From: Pedobacter sp. PLR
GTDB taxonomy: Bacteria; Bacteroidota; Bacteroidia; Sphingobacteriales; Sphingobacteriaceae
Length of the DNA stretch: 64,000 nucleotides
NCBI RefSeq assembly: GCF_026239675.1
Contig: NZ_JAPIVQ010000001.1
Location: forward strand, 310,001-374,000
Direction of reading: 5' to 3'
The position numbers and the translations under genes are program-made. Below, in pieces: positions 24,080 through 32,774 of the stretch. The notes below the pieces were generated by a model. The model made no database searches. It saw only the letters and a program-made list of their open reading frames with translations, and was not told where the DNA came from. The stretch's first letter is position 1, and every line of letters starts with the position of its first letter.

Positions 24080-25270
24080 TTAATTCAATTTGTATTGCCC
24101 TACGAGTTTGTTGTCCTCAGGTACGGCTTCATTTCTTAACGGACTAAACAATACGTCTACTTTGCTCGTGCTGGCGCTTCTCAATTTATAGGTTTGATGA
24201 TAAAGCCACAACGAGGTAAACAACACCAGGTAGTTATCAAAATAATTATGAGTGGTTAACATAAAGAGAACCAGCGAAAAAGACAGAAAAAAGATAGAGG
24301 GATTCTTCTTAAAGAAATGCAATCCATTTACTAAAATGTAACCATAGATCCATAGAAAATAGAGCAGTACAAAGATTCCTGCTTCCCCTGCTATCATCAA
24401 AAAGGTATTGTGCACGCCGAGCTTAACCACAAAACGATTAGTCTCTACTCCAGCACTTTGACCACTAAATGAATGGTATCCGTTTCCCCAGATGGGGTGG
24501 TCTATGATCTTATCGTAATAAAGTGCCCAGGTTTCTGTTCTGGACCCTTCCTTTAAATCATTGTCGATTTTTCCGTCAAGAATCTCGGAGAAAGCGTTCA
24601 ATCTTTTAAGATTAAGGTCTAATTTATTCCCAAATGAAAGAAATACTGCAAACAAAGCTACGCAAGCCAGCATTCTATAAATATTCTTATAGCTGATGAA
24701 TAGAGATAAAAGATTGATCAGTACCCAGATGAGTAAAAATGTTCTCGAAAAAGTAACCAGTCCGGCGATAGAGAATAAAAGCTGTCCAACGAACCTGATT
24801 TTCTTTTGCTCAATTGATAAACCAACAGCATATCCCAAAATACAGGCACAACCTGCCAAATTTGGATTTAAATAAAAACCACTGTATCTCCCCCCAATCC
24901 CAATCACAAAGGCAGCTTCATAAAGTATACTTAAACTGCCAATCAGTAATATGCAATAGATATCTATACCTTTAACGTCCCTAATGACGCTCGGCGCCAT
25001 AATGATAAAAATAAAATACTTTATAAAGGTGACCAGAAAAGTATCTGAAAATTGCGAACTGACCATCAAAGAGATGAAAGAAAATAAAACACCAAACACC
25101 AAAAAGGGAATGATCGGTTTTTCTTTTTCACCTAACAAATAATAGCCAATGATTAAAAGAAAGATACTATAACTGAGCATAGAGCCAACTCCACCATCGA
25201 AGTGAATCAGAGCATAACTTGGCAGATTGCAGAAAATTAACAGCAAAATAGCGAGCTTAATTAGTTTCAT
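24080..25270 (-). CDS. wzy: O-antigen ligase/polymerase-like membrane protein (Wzy)
   Basis: 396 residues, with about 11 predicted membrane helices through most of the chain. A periplasmic loop carries RTETWALYYDKIIDHPIWGN followed by GYHSFSGQ and VKLGVHNTFLMIAGEAG, the H-P-x-x-G-x-G and H-N-x-(F/Y) pattern of the Wzy/WaaL superfamily. With a flippase and chain-length protein in the same locus it is the best candidate for the Wzy polymerase joining repeat units. The family is too diverse to infer the linkage. The cytoplasmic tail lacks known motifs. Confidence 0.8.
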   Translation of the reverse strand: MKLIKLAILLLIFCNLPSYALIHFDGGVGSMLSYSIFLLIIGYYLLGEKEKPIIPFLVFGVLFSFISLMVSSQFSDTFLVTFIKYFIFIIMAPSVIRDVKGIDIYCILLIGSLSILYEAAFVIGIGGRYSGFYLNPNLAGCACILGYAVGLSIEQKKIRFVGQLLFSIAGLVTFSRTFLLIWVLINLLSLFISYKNIYRMLACVALFAVFLSFGNKLDLNLKRLNAFSEILDGKIDNDLKEGSRTETWALYYDKIIDHPIWGNGYHSFSGQSAGVETNRFVVKLGVHNTFLMIAGEAGIFVLLYFLWIYGYILVNGLHFFKKNPSIFFLSFSLVLFMLTTHNYFDNYLVLFTSLWLYHQTYKLRSASTSKVDVLFSPLRNEAVPEDNKLVGQYKLN

Positions 25271-25296
25271 AACTATTTTTTTTAGAATGAGAAATA

Positions 25297-25794
25297 CTAT
25301 GGTAAAAAGAACTCAGTCTTTTTTAGCCTCATCTTTATAAATCCAGTTTCGGTATTATTTCCAACAGGCAGAAAACCTATTTTTTTATAAACTGTCCAGG
25401 CAGGGATGTTTAATGGATGAACTTCCAGCGATACCATTTTTAAGCCCAAATCGGAGAAAGCATAAGACAACAGGAGATTTGTTGCTTTCTGTGAGATGCC
25501 TTTCCCCCAAAAAGTCTTTTCTCCAATAAACACATGGTAGGAAGCTGTTTCAGCATCTATATCCAGCAACTGAATATTGCCGATATACTGATCATTCTCT
25601 TCTACACAAATGGCGAATCTTTTTTCATTGGTATTGGCAAGTTTACTTTTCAGCCATTCTTCTTCCATCTCAGGCGAGATGAATCGATCAGGTTTAACCT
25701 CTGTAAAAGCCCAGATATCCGGATCATTTCTCCAGTTACATGATGTCCTTGCATCTTCTAACACCAATGGTCTAATATAAACTGATGGTTTCAT
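25297..25794 (-). CDS. GNAT N-acetyltransferase (RimJ/RimL-like), sugar cluster
   Basis: 165 residues. The GNAT fold is seen in IRPLVLEDARTSCNWRNDPD, FAICVEENDQYIGNIQLLD, the acetyl-CoA loop GEKTFWGKGISQKATNLLL and LEVHPLNIPAWTVYKKIGF. Similar proteins N-acetylate the 4-amino group of UDP-linked amino-deoxy sugars (PseH and WecD types). Its ATGA start/stop overlap with the PLP-enzyme gene at 25791 argues that the two act in sequence: amination, then acetylation. Confidence 0.85.
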   Translation of the reverse strand: MKPSVYIRPLVLEDARTSCNWRNDPDIWAFTEVKPDRFISPEMEEEWLKSKLANTNEKRFAICVEENDQYIGNIQLLDIDAETASYHVFIGEKTFWGKGISQKATNLLLSYAFSDLGLKMVSLEVHPLNIPAWTVYKKIGFLPVGNNTETGFIKMRLKKTEFFLP

Positions 25795-26762
25795 AGTAGT
25801 TTTTTCAAAACACCTAACATATAAGCCATGTCTTCTAAATCGTACCGATGATCAACAGGCAGATAAATTACCTCTTTAGCGAGTTTAAATTCCAACATAT
25901 CCGGAGTTGTCCATTTTAAAACATTAGGCCAATAGGTAGGAATAAAAATCTTGTTAGCTATTAATTTGTCCTTTAAACCGTCCTTCGAAATCATTAAAGG
26001 ATAAATCATGGCGGCGGTTTGCGTTGGAAATTCGAATGTTAATTCATTAATAGCTGATAAATTTTCATGCAGGAATTTAAAATTCTCTATGCGTTTATTT
26101 TTGCAAAATTCATAATCTATGCCGGCAAGGATCACCTGTGTTAACGTCGACATGGCCATAATTTCATTGTCAACCAATCCTTTTTCATTTTCAACAAAAT
26201 CAGCATAACTACGCTCAATGCCAAAATCAATGCTTTTAATCAAATGCGAAAATCGATGGACAGAAATGTCATTGTCAAGTGTTAAACGGTCATCTGTATT
26301 GATCTGGAGGTATGCTCCATCAGAAACACCAAAAAATTTACGGCAGGAATAAATAGTATCTACTCCAGGCAGCGGTTTTGAAAAAAAGGCCTGAGCATTG
26401 TCAATAATCACATGATTTACGCTCTCACTTAACTTTTTAACCGCTGCTTGCTTTAAACCAAAGTAATTGGTATATAACAGACATTCTCCCTGCCCAACTT
26501 CAAAATCAAGTATCGGTTCCAACTGAGCGTTAATATGATAAAACTGATATGGAATACCTAATTTAAACAAGGGCTCCAGCATCACTTCACAAGTAAAATA
26601 CGGGATATACATCTTGCTGTATTTTTTTATTTCCAGCAGATACTCCAATGCGTTTCTTGAGGTATTTAATTTGATCAGATCCGGATAGTACTCCTTATTT
26701 TTTGGCAATTGCAAATGAAGATATCCTCCCATTGCTTTAATTTCCGCGTTTTGCATGTACAT
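25791..26762 (-). CDS. Atypical DegT-like PLP-dependent aminotransferase
   Basis: 323 residues from ATG 26762. A TTG at 26780 or ATG 26756 are alternatives. The overall order fits the DegT fold but the motifs are diverged. SRNALEYLL replaces the usual G-T-x-A-L start, YIPYFTCEVMLEPLFKLGI aligns to the PLP-pocket segment, and VIIDNAQAFF carries the Asp. YSCRKFFGVSDGAYLQ holds the likely Schiff-base Lys (the CRK). It is shorter than standard members by about 50-70 residues. It overlaps the downstream GNAT gene by 4 bp. Substrate unknown. Confidence 0.65.
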   Translation of the reverse strand: MYMQNAEIKAMGGYLHLQLPKNKEYYPDLIKLNTSRNALEYLLEIKKYSKMYIPYFTCEVMLEPLFKLGIPYQFYHINAQLEPILDFEVGQGECLLYTNYFGLKQAAVKKLSESVNHVIIDNAQAFFSKPLPGVDTIYSCRKFFGVSDGAYLQINTDDRLTLDNDISVHRFSHLIKSIDFGIERSYADFVENEKGLVDNEIMAMSTLTQVILAGIDYEFCKNKRIENFKFLHENLSAINELTFEFPTQTAAMIYPLMISKDGLKDKLIANKIFIPTYWPNVLKWTTPDMLEFKLAKEVIYLPVDHRYDLEDMAYMLGVLKKLL

Positions 26763-26783
26763 ATCATCTATGATTAGCAATAT

Positions 26784-27587
26784 TTATCCTTGTCCTGGCT
26801 GGTACATTCTTAAATGAACAGGTTGATAAAATTCATATAAATTAGCAGGAACACGGGCATTATAACCAACAATCTGTCTTAAGTTTGCATTCAATGATTC
26901 TCCGAATTCATACCCCAGGAATCTTGGAAAATCCAGTTGAGGCTTAAAGAAGGGTTTCGTAAAGCTCAGGGTAATCACTCTTCGTGGAAGCTCTGTATAG
27001 TTCTTACCTGCAGCATGCCATAAATTGGAATCAAATAAAATGATGCTCCCTTTTTTTGCGATTGCGCGATCAGCATGTTCATAGAAATAAGCATCATCAG
27101 GTTTAACATCTTCTTTGTGCGAACCAGAAAGTAAATAGGTTGCGCCATTGTCGACTGTAAAATCATCCAATAAGACGATCATTTGAATCATCATTTTTAA
27201 GCTCCCTGTAAAACTCCTTAAATCACGATGTACATTTTGAACATAGGGCCGGTCATTTTTCATATTGATCACCCCACTCATCCCATTTAAGATGTAATTA
27301 CCTCCTAAAAACAATCTCATTTCTTTATCACAAAACATTTCTTCCAGAAAATGCAACCCAAAATTATCACGTTCCAGTATATGATGGAGTGTACCTTCCA
27401 TATTAGTATCTATCCCGTTTTCTATTTGAATTTGACGCCTGGTGTGATAAGCGTCTTTCAGATCAGATGTAATTTCATTGATCAATTCATCACTTAAAGC
27501 GTTTTCATAAACAACCCAACCAAATTGATTGATCGCCGACTCGAAATTAGGAATAGTGGCCTCTGTATAGTTAAATTTGTTTTTCAT
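26784..27587 (-). CDS. Phytanoyl-CoA dioxygenase (PhyH) family oxygenase
   Basis: 267 residues. A non-haem Fe(II)/2-oxoglutarate oxygenase. The metal-binding H-x-D is in QNVHRDLRSF, and the second His is in LFDSNLWHAAGKN. The 2-oxoglutarate Arg is probably in PRRVITLSF. The double-stranded beta-helix core lies between them (LLDDFTVDNGATYLLSGSHK). The family hydroxylates small molecules, including sugar- or amino-acid-linked substrates. In a polysaccharide locus it may oxidise an acyl or amino-acyl substituent, which is only inference. It sits between the FemAB-like gene at 27618 and the PLP enzyme gene. Confidence 0.85.
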   Translation of the reverse strand: MKNKFNYTEATIPNFESAINQFGWVVYENALSDELINEITSDLKDAYHTRRQIQIENGIDTNMEGTLHHILERDNFGLHFLEEMFCDKEMRLFLGGNYILNGMSGVINMKNDRPYVQNVHRDLRSFTGSLKMMIQMIVLLDDFTVDNGATYLLSGSHKEDVKPDDAYFYEHADRAIAKKGSIILFDSNLWHAAGKNYTELPRRVITLSFTKPFFKPQLDFPRFLGYEFGESLNANLRQIVGYNARVPANLYEFYQPVHLRMYQPGQG

Positions 27588-27617
27588 CTTAATATGATTT
27601 TAGTTTTTAACATTACA

Positions 27618-28670
27618 CTAAACGTTTCTATATAATGGAAAATAATCTTTGTGAATGCTGATGCTTTTCTGTTCAACCAGCTTATTATATGTGGATTCAT
27701 CAGCTACAAAACACCAGATATTATCTTCCAAAAGAAGGTCAGAAAATAAGGCTTTGAAATTAAAAAGAGTATCTTGTTTCCCCCCTACTCCCCCTCCGAG
27801 GTGAAAAAACTTCATTCCAAGCGTTCTCCCGATCAGACTGATTTCATCCATCATTAACTTACTTGGAGAGAAATGGATATGAGACTCACTGGTAGCTGAC
27901 AAATGATTTCTGATCACATCATCAGACCAGATAACTGTAGCGCCACAAATCATTTCATCTCCGTCATAAATCAGGATTAGCTTACAGTTAAACTCTGAAT
28001 TTTTAAGAAGAGAAGTAAAGTATTCTTCAGTAAAAAAATAGCTTTGATCTGCCTCTAACCGCTGCATATTTTTATTATACATGTTGGTAAACCGACCAAT
28101 TTCCTCCTGTGTATCTGCTTCTTTTACCAAAAAACCTTTTTTCTGGAGTTGTCTTATTTGCCTGCCTAACCTTTTGTCATATTTAGATCTTTGTTCTTCA
28201 ATTGACTGCATTAAATCAATGTATATTGTTTTTCCATTGCTTCTGATCCCCCCCAGTTTTTCCAATAAAAAACGCTGGTTTATGAATGGATTTAATCTGG
28301 AGAACACGCTTATAGCCTGATTTTTCTGCATAAAATCGACAAATGAGTACTTAAAGTTCGCGATTAAGCTATTACTCAGGGTCTCAAATTTTTTATTAGA
28401 AATCGGACCTGCGTACCCATAGCTGGAAGTAAAGTCGTAATAGCTGGTATTTTCAATTGCCCTCCTTAAAAGAGGTAAAGCAATAAACGCCTCTCCTTCT
28501 TCATATACAAAAAGAATGGGTTCCCCTCTCTTATCCAGGGTGTGGTAATGGAGCGTATGATAAATATCATAATCCACTGACTTTTTCACGTAACTAAACC
28601 ATTTTTCCGCATCCTGATCCGTTACGATATGATACATAGGGACTGGTAGATCATTTTCGATGTATGACAT
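27618..28670 (-). CDS. FemAB/GNAT-fold acyltransferase, copy B
   Basis: 350 residues, a paralogue of the protein at 22976-24040. Shared blocks are YHTLHYHTLDKRGEP, YGYAGPISNKK, VFSRLNPF, NGKTIYIDLMQSIEEQR, IYDGDEMICGATVIWS, HLGGGVGGKQDTLFNFK and a C-terminal DYFPLYR. Such FemAB-like enzymes transfer acyl or aminoacyl groups. Having two in one polymer locus suggests two modified sugars or two successive additions. It lies 30 bp upstream of the PhyH gene in the direction of transcription and is likely co-transcribed with it. Confidence 0.7.
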   Translation of the reverse strand: MSYIENDLPVPMYHIVTDQDAEKWFSYVKKSVDYDIYHTLHYHTLDKRGEPILFVYEEGEAFIALPLLRRAIENTSYYDFTSSYGYAGPISNKKFETLSNSLIANFKYSFVDFMQKNQAISVFSRLNPFINQRFLLEKLGGIRSNGKTIYIDLMQSIEEQRSKYDKRLGRQIRQLQKKGFLVKEADTQEEIGRFTNMYNKNMQRLEADQSYFFTEEYFTSLLKNSEFNCKLILIYDGDEMICGATVIWSDDVIRNHLSATSESHIHFSPSKLMMDEISLIGRTLGMKFFHLGGGVGGKQDTLFNFKALFSDLLLEDNIWCFVADESTYNKLVEQKSISIHKDYFPLYRNV

Positions 28671-28681
28671 TGTTATGTTTT

Positions 28682-29830
28682 TTAGTTCACTTGCATAATT
28701 TTTAACATTTCAGCATTCACCAGGTTAACATCAAATTTTTGCTTTGCAAAACTTCGTCCGTTTAGCCCGTAATTAAGAATGTCGTCGATATTATTGATGT
28801 AATGTTCCATTTTTAAAACCAACTCATCTATATTTTTAATCGGGATTAAAAAACCGTTGGGTTTCTCCGTTGAAGTGTCAACGGTTTCTCTACAACCTAC
28901 AGAATCGCAGGTAATTAAGGCTCTTCCCATTGCCATTCCCTCTAGCATACATCTTGGCACCCCTTCTCCATAATAAGAAGGTAAGACCAAAATAGAAGCT
29001 TGTTTAATGTGTGGGCGGACGTCATTCACCTCACCAAGATATTCAATGACCTGGTCCGACTTTATACTGGCATATAATTCTTTATTAATCGAGTCAATAT
29101 TATCATCATAGGCTCCAATGAGCTTAAAACTGATGTTGGAATATTTTTGACGAACCAATTTAGCAGCTTCATAAAACTCCTTAATGCCTTTTGCATTAAT
29201 TAGCCGGGAAATCATTAAGAAATTAATGTTTTTGGTATCTGGAATAGAATAATCATAGTGTTCTAAATCCACTCCAGAGCCATTCACTACAAATGCCTGG
29301 TGTTGATTACTTATGATTCCTGTTTCTATGAGTTTGTGGTAATCATCAGCATTTTGAAAAATGATCTTCAGATGATCACTCCTTAGCAGACTCCACTTTA
29401 AAAGGCTTTTAGTGATGGTGCTGACCAGGCTTTTTTTAACACCATGACTGGTGAAATTGTAACCTAAGCCAGTTAACATAGGTGTAATACAATTTACCTT
29501 ACAGAATTTAGCGATTACGGTTCCGTATATCACCGGTTTAAAGGTATAAGGGAAAAAGACATCTGGCTTGATCGTTTTGATTAAGCTGTATAGTTTAGAA
29601 ATATACTTTAGATCAGAAAATATGGAGACATTACTTCCATTCAATTCATTCTCATGGACGATCACCTTTAGATCGTTCAATTTATCGCTCACCTCTTGTT
29701 GAGAGATCGTTGGCGTAAATACGTGGACTTCATTTTTCTTGACGAGCTCCTCGATTAATTTACCCCTAAAACCCAATAAGGTACGCGAAGAATCGCAGGC
29801 TATTAAAACCTTTTTTCTGTGGATGTACAT
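28682..29830 (-). CDS. Glycosyltransferase family 4
   Basis: 382 residues. A GT-B fold retaining glycosyltransferase. The N-terminal part is KKVLIACDSSRTLLGFRGKL. The C-terminal donor-binding half has NFLMISRLINAKGIKEFYEA, EVNDVRPHIKQASILVLPS and the E-x7-E motif EGVPRCMLEGMAMGRALITC. It resembles the PglA/CapM kind of GT4. The TM-free sequence implies a cytosolic face enzyme acting on the lipid-linked repeat unit. A strong hairpin (29857-29892) separates it from the pectate lyase gene upstream. Confidence 0.88.
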   Translation of the reverse strand: MYIHRKKVLIACDSSRTLLGFRGKLIEELVKKNEVHVFTPTISQQEVSDKLNDLKVIVHENELNGSNVSIFSDLKYISKLYSLIKTIKPDVFFPYTFKPVIYGTVIAKFCKVNCITPMLTGLGYNFTSHGVKKSLVSTITKSLLKWSLLRSDHLKIIFQNADDYHKLIETGIISNQHQAFVVNGSGVDLEHYDYSIPDTKNINFLMISRLINAKGIKEFYEAAKLVRQKYSNISFKLIGAYDDNIDSINKELYASIKSDQVIEYLGEVNDVRPHIKQASILVLPSYYGEGVPRCMLEGMAMGRALITCDSVGCRETVDTSTEKPNGFLIPIKNIDELVLKMEHYINNIDDILNYGLNGRSFAKQKFDVNLVNAEMLKIMQVN

Positions 29831-29856
29831 TTCGATAAATTTAAGAACAAGTGAAA

Positions 29857-29892
29857 ACTACAAAGCCACCTGCTCCAGGTGGCTATTGTAGT
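29857..29892 (-). terminator. Terminator-like hairpin between pectate lyase and GT4 genes
   Basis: ACTACAAAGCCACCTG (29857-29872) pairs with its complement at 29876-29892, with one bulged A, around a 3-nt loop. On the minus strand four T follow, a short tail. It may fully or partly end lyase transcription. Confidence 0.7.
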
Positions 29893-29937
29893 TTAATGAG
29901 GTATGATTTGACGGTTAAGTCTTTTGTGTTTTTCTAC

Positions 29938-31341
29938 TTATAGTGTAGCTCCTGCTCCTGCACTTACTACAGATGGAACATTTGCAGCTGCAATAACAGC
30001 AGTTTTATAAGTATAAGTTGGCTCCCAGGTTGATGCTGAAGAGGTAATTCTATTTGCTCCACTAGCTTCAAATATATTCGAGCTTAATCCGCTGATTACT
30101 CCTGGAGTTGAACTTAAATCTGTTCTTACCGGCAAGCTTGAACCTTTAAAGTAGTTGTTCTCAAGACGGATAGTTGCACCCATAAATGCTCCTACATAAG
30201 CGGATTGATTGAAGTAGTTGTTAAACATGTGAACACTTCCGAATTTTGCATCAGGTGTACGCTCAGAGATATTGCTGAAGTAGTTATTGTATAAAGTTAC
30301 TTTAAGCGTTCCTTTATCATCAGTATTTGTATATCCAGCACCAATCAGCATTGCAATATTTGAATCATGTATTTTATTCCATGATACGGTAATATAATTT
30401 GACTTGTTGGTAATATCTAACAATCCATCATAATAATCCCAACCATGGCTTTTATCTGCTGATAAATCGCAATGATCTACCCAAACATGATGCGTTGATT
30501 CTTTAATGGTAATCGCATCTCCACCTACAACGTTTGCAATCGTCATGTTTTGGATAATTACATTATTTACAGTGTATAGCAATAGACCAACACCATTTAA
30601 TTTAGAACCTTTTAAACCGATAATTGATTTATTTGAAGATACATTGATCATTCCGGTACCAGTAATTGTTCCAGAAACCTGGATGATTGTCGGAGATGAC
30701 GAAGCTGCTGCACTTTTAAGTGCTGCCAACGTAGATACCGTAACGGTTTGACCACCTTTACCACCTGTTGTGATACCATTTTCAGCGGCATATCCTAATA
30801 AACCTTGTGCTGCTACACCAGTTTCTCCTGTTGGAGGCGTCGTTGGCGTAGTAGGCGGGGTAGTTGGTGGTACGACAGTACCAGGAGTTCCACCGGTTGT
30901 AAAGGTATATTTTCTACCATTTTTACGGGGATCGCTATTATCTGAAGTAGAGAAAATCAAACTATTCGACCAATGGCTGAATTTCCCTTTACCTGTAGTG
31001 CGAATACTCGCATGTGTAGAATGGGCTGCTCCAAGTTCTTTGCCATCTTCAAAAATTCTAAGTTTGGAAATTGTCGGCTGCGAATTTGAGTCGCCGGTAA
31101 TACCAAAGTTCTTTGAAATTCTGAAGGCAAAGCCTTCATCTACTGTAGCATTTGATAAATCTAAAGGTACAACTGTTGTATTCGAGACAACAGACTGTGA
31201 ATCACTGAGGTGTGAATCATTCACACTTGGAAAGTCATTTGGAGCAGGACTTTCTTTCTTACACTGACTAAACGTTAAAACTGCTGATAGTAATAAACCT
31301 AACACACACACTCTTTCTAATTTTTTTTTCAATCTTTCCAT
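29938..31341 (-). CDS. PL1-family pectate lyase lipoprotein
   Basis: 467 residues. The lipobox TFSQ-C has Cys-27 followed by KKE. There is an N-terminal beta module of unknown type (about 55-150), a Pro/Thr linker (PPTTPPTTPTTPPTG) and a right-handed beta-helix pectate lyase domain to the end. Key motifs are HHVWVDHCDLS, WDYYDGLLDITNKSNYITVS and SERTPDAKFGSVHMFNNYF. The catalytic Arg of R-x-P is present, but the second basic site of R-x-P-x-x-R is Lys. It would cleave 4-linked galacturonan-type chains outside the cell. A 231-bp gap precedes it and a hairpin follows, so it may be a separate unit. Confidence 0.88.
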   Translation of the reverse strand: MERLKKKLERVCVLGLLLSAVLTFSQCKKESPAPNDFPSVNDSHLSDSQSVVSNTTVVPLDLSNATVDEGFAFRISKNFGITGDSNSQPTISKLRIFEDGKELGAAHSTHASIRTTGKGKFSHWSNSLIFSTSDNSDPRKNGRKYTFTTGGTPGTVVPPTTPPTTPTTPPTGETGVAAQGLLGYAAENGITTGGKGGQTVTVSTLAALKSAAASSSPTIIQVSGTITGTGMINVSSNKSIIGLKGSKLNGVGLLLYTVNNVIIQNMTIANVVGGDAITIKESTHHVWVDHCDLSADKSHGWDYYDGLLDITNKSNYITVSWNKIHDSNIAMLIGAGYTNTDDKGTLKVTLYNNYFSNISERTPDAKFGSVHMFNNYFNQSAYVGAFMGATIRLENNYFKGSSLPVRTDLSSTPGVISGLSSNIFEASGANRITSSASTWEPTYTYKTAVIAAANVPSVVSAGAGATL

Positions 31342-31572
31342 TAATACTTCTCTTTTTTTAATTTACCCCTTTTAAACGGGGAGGTTGTAAAAAAATTGTA
31401 TCTTAAAAGTTACAGAGAAGGAAAGAGAGAAAATGGGGTGAACTTTAAAAAATTGGCTCTACGCGCTTAAAATAAAGATCATACACCTGTATATGAGGCG
31501 TAAAGGGATTTCACAATTATTGCACAATTTTGTTTAATGACACTTTAGTGACAAACAAAATCGGGTTATTGG

Positions 31573-32694
31573 TTAAATTTTAGTGCCATACACTACGTTT
31601 TGATCCGACATTCTTATTCTTGGACGTTTCTTTAGTTCCTTCCCGGATCCATAAAACATCTTGTACCAATCGACAAACTGATGTACCCCTTCTTTCACCG
31701 AAGTTTTAGGTTTATAGTCGAATTCAGTTTCTAAGCCTGAAATATCTGCCCAGGTGTCGCTAACATCTCCATCTTGCATGGGCAAAAATTCTTTATCAGC
31801 TACAAGACCAACGTTTTCTTCTATTTCTTTAACAAAGTCCAAAAGTGTGACCGGGGCTCCCCTACCAATATTGAATACACGATATGGAGCTTTAGAACTC
31901 GCAGGATCTGGATTGCTGGCATCCCAATCCGGGTTACTTTCTGCTGGTTTATCTATCAGGTGAACGATTCCTTCTACAATATCATCTATATAGGTGAAAT
32001 CCCTACTCATATTTCCAGCGTTAAAAACTTCAATAGGTTTGCCTTCCATTATTGCTTTGGTGAATATATACAGGGCCATATCTGGTCTACCCCATGGGCC
32101 ATAAACAGTGAAAAAACGCAAAGCAGTATTTGGCATATTAAAGAGATGGCTATAAGCATGCGCCATTAACTCATTAGATTTTTTAGATGCGGCATACAGA
32201 GACACTGGATGATCTACATTATTTTCCACAGAAAATGGCATGTGTTTGTTTAAACCATAAACACTGGAAGAACTGGCATACAGTAAATGTTTAATTTTTG
32301 CATACCTGCAACATTCCAGGACATTCAGGAACCCACTAATATTCGATTCGATATAAGCCTCCGGATTAGTTAAGCTATAACGCACCCCTGCTTGTGCAGC
32401 TAAATTACATACTGCATCAAAATAATTGGTATTAAAGAGTTCCATCATCCCGTCCTTATCGTTTAGATCCAGCTTAACGAAAGTGTAGTTATTATATTTA
32501 CTACTTACAATTGCTTTATCGTAAACGATATCTTCTTTGGCAATCCCACTCTCTGCTAAACGTGCATACTTTAGATTGACATCATAATAATCATTAATGA
32601 TATCTATCCCTACGACTTCATCTCCTCTTTCCAATAAACGTTTTGCTAAATGAAAGCCAATAAATCCGGCTGTACCAGTTACTAAAATTTTCAT
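31573..32694 (-). CDS. NAD-dependent UDP-glucuronate 4-epimerase-like SDR
   Basis: 373 residues. An extended SDR with TGTAGFIGFHLAKRLLERGD at the NAD site and Y-x3-K in SLYAASKKSNELMAHAYSH. The GIDIINDYYDVNLKYARL block is characteristic of the CapI/GAE group that interconverts UDP-glucuronate and UDP-galacturonate. FFTVYGPWGRPDMALYIFTK is also typical. With the UDP-HexNAc dehydrogenase encoded at 43691 it would supply a galacto-configured uronic acid. Whether the substrate is the plain or the N-acetylated uronate cannot be told by eye. Confidence 0.88.
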   Translation of the reverse strand: MKILVTGTAGFIGFHLAKRLLERGDEVVGIDIINDYYDVNLKYARLAESGIAKEDIVYDKAIVSSKYNNYTFVKLDLNDKDGMMELFNTNYFDAVCNLAAQAGVRYSLTNPEAYIESNISGFLNVLECCRYAKIKHLLYASSSSVYGLNKHMPFSVENNVDHPVSLYAASKKSNELMAHAYSHLFNMPNTALRFFTVYGPWGRPDMALYIFTKAIMEGKPIEVFNAGNMSRDFTYIDDIVEGIVHLIDKPAESNPDWDASNPDPASSKAPYRVFNIGRGAPVTLLDFVKEIEENVGLVADKEFLPMQDGDVSDTWADISGLETEFDYKPKTSVKEGVHQFVDWYKMFYGSGKELKKRPRIRMSDQNVVYGTKI

Positions 32695-32774
32695 AATGTT
32701 TATTTTAAGTGTTTATTTATAAGAATATTAATTCGGGGATGTGTTTCCATTCTGGATTGGATCAGATGGAAATC

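Noticed and set aside
30770..31267. 165-codon plus-strand frame opposite the pectate lyase
   Set aside because: A valine/proline-rich shadow of the lyase low-complexity linker and N-terminal module; the minus-strand gene has lipobox and catalytic motifs.
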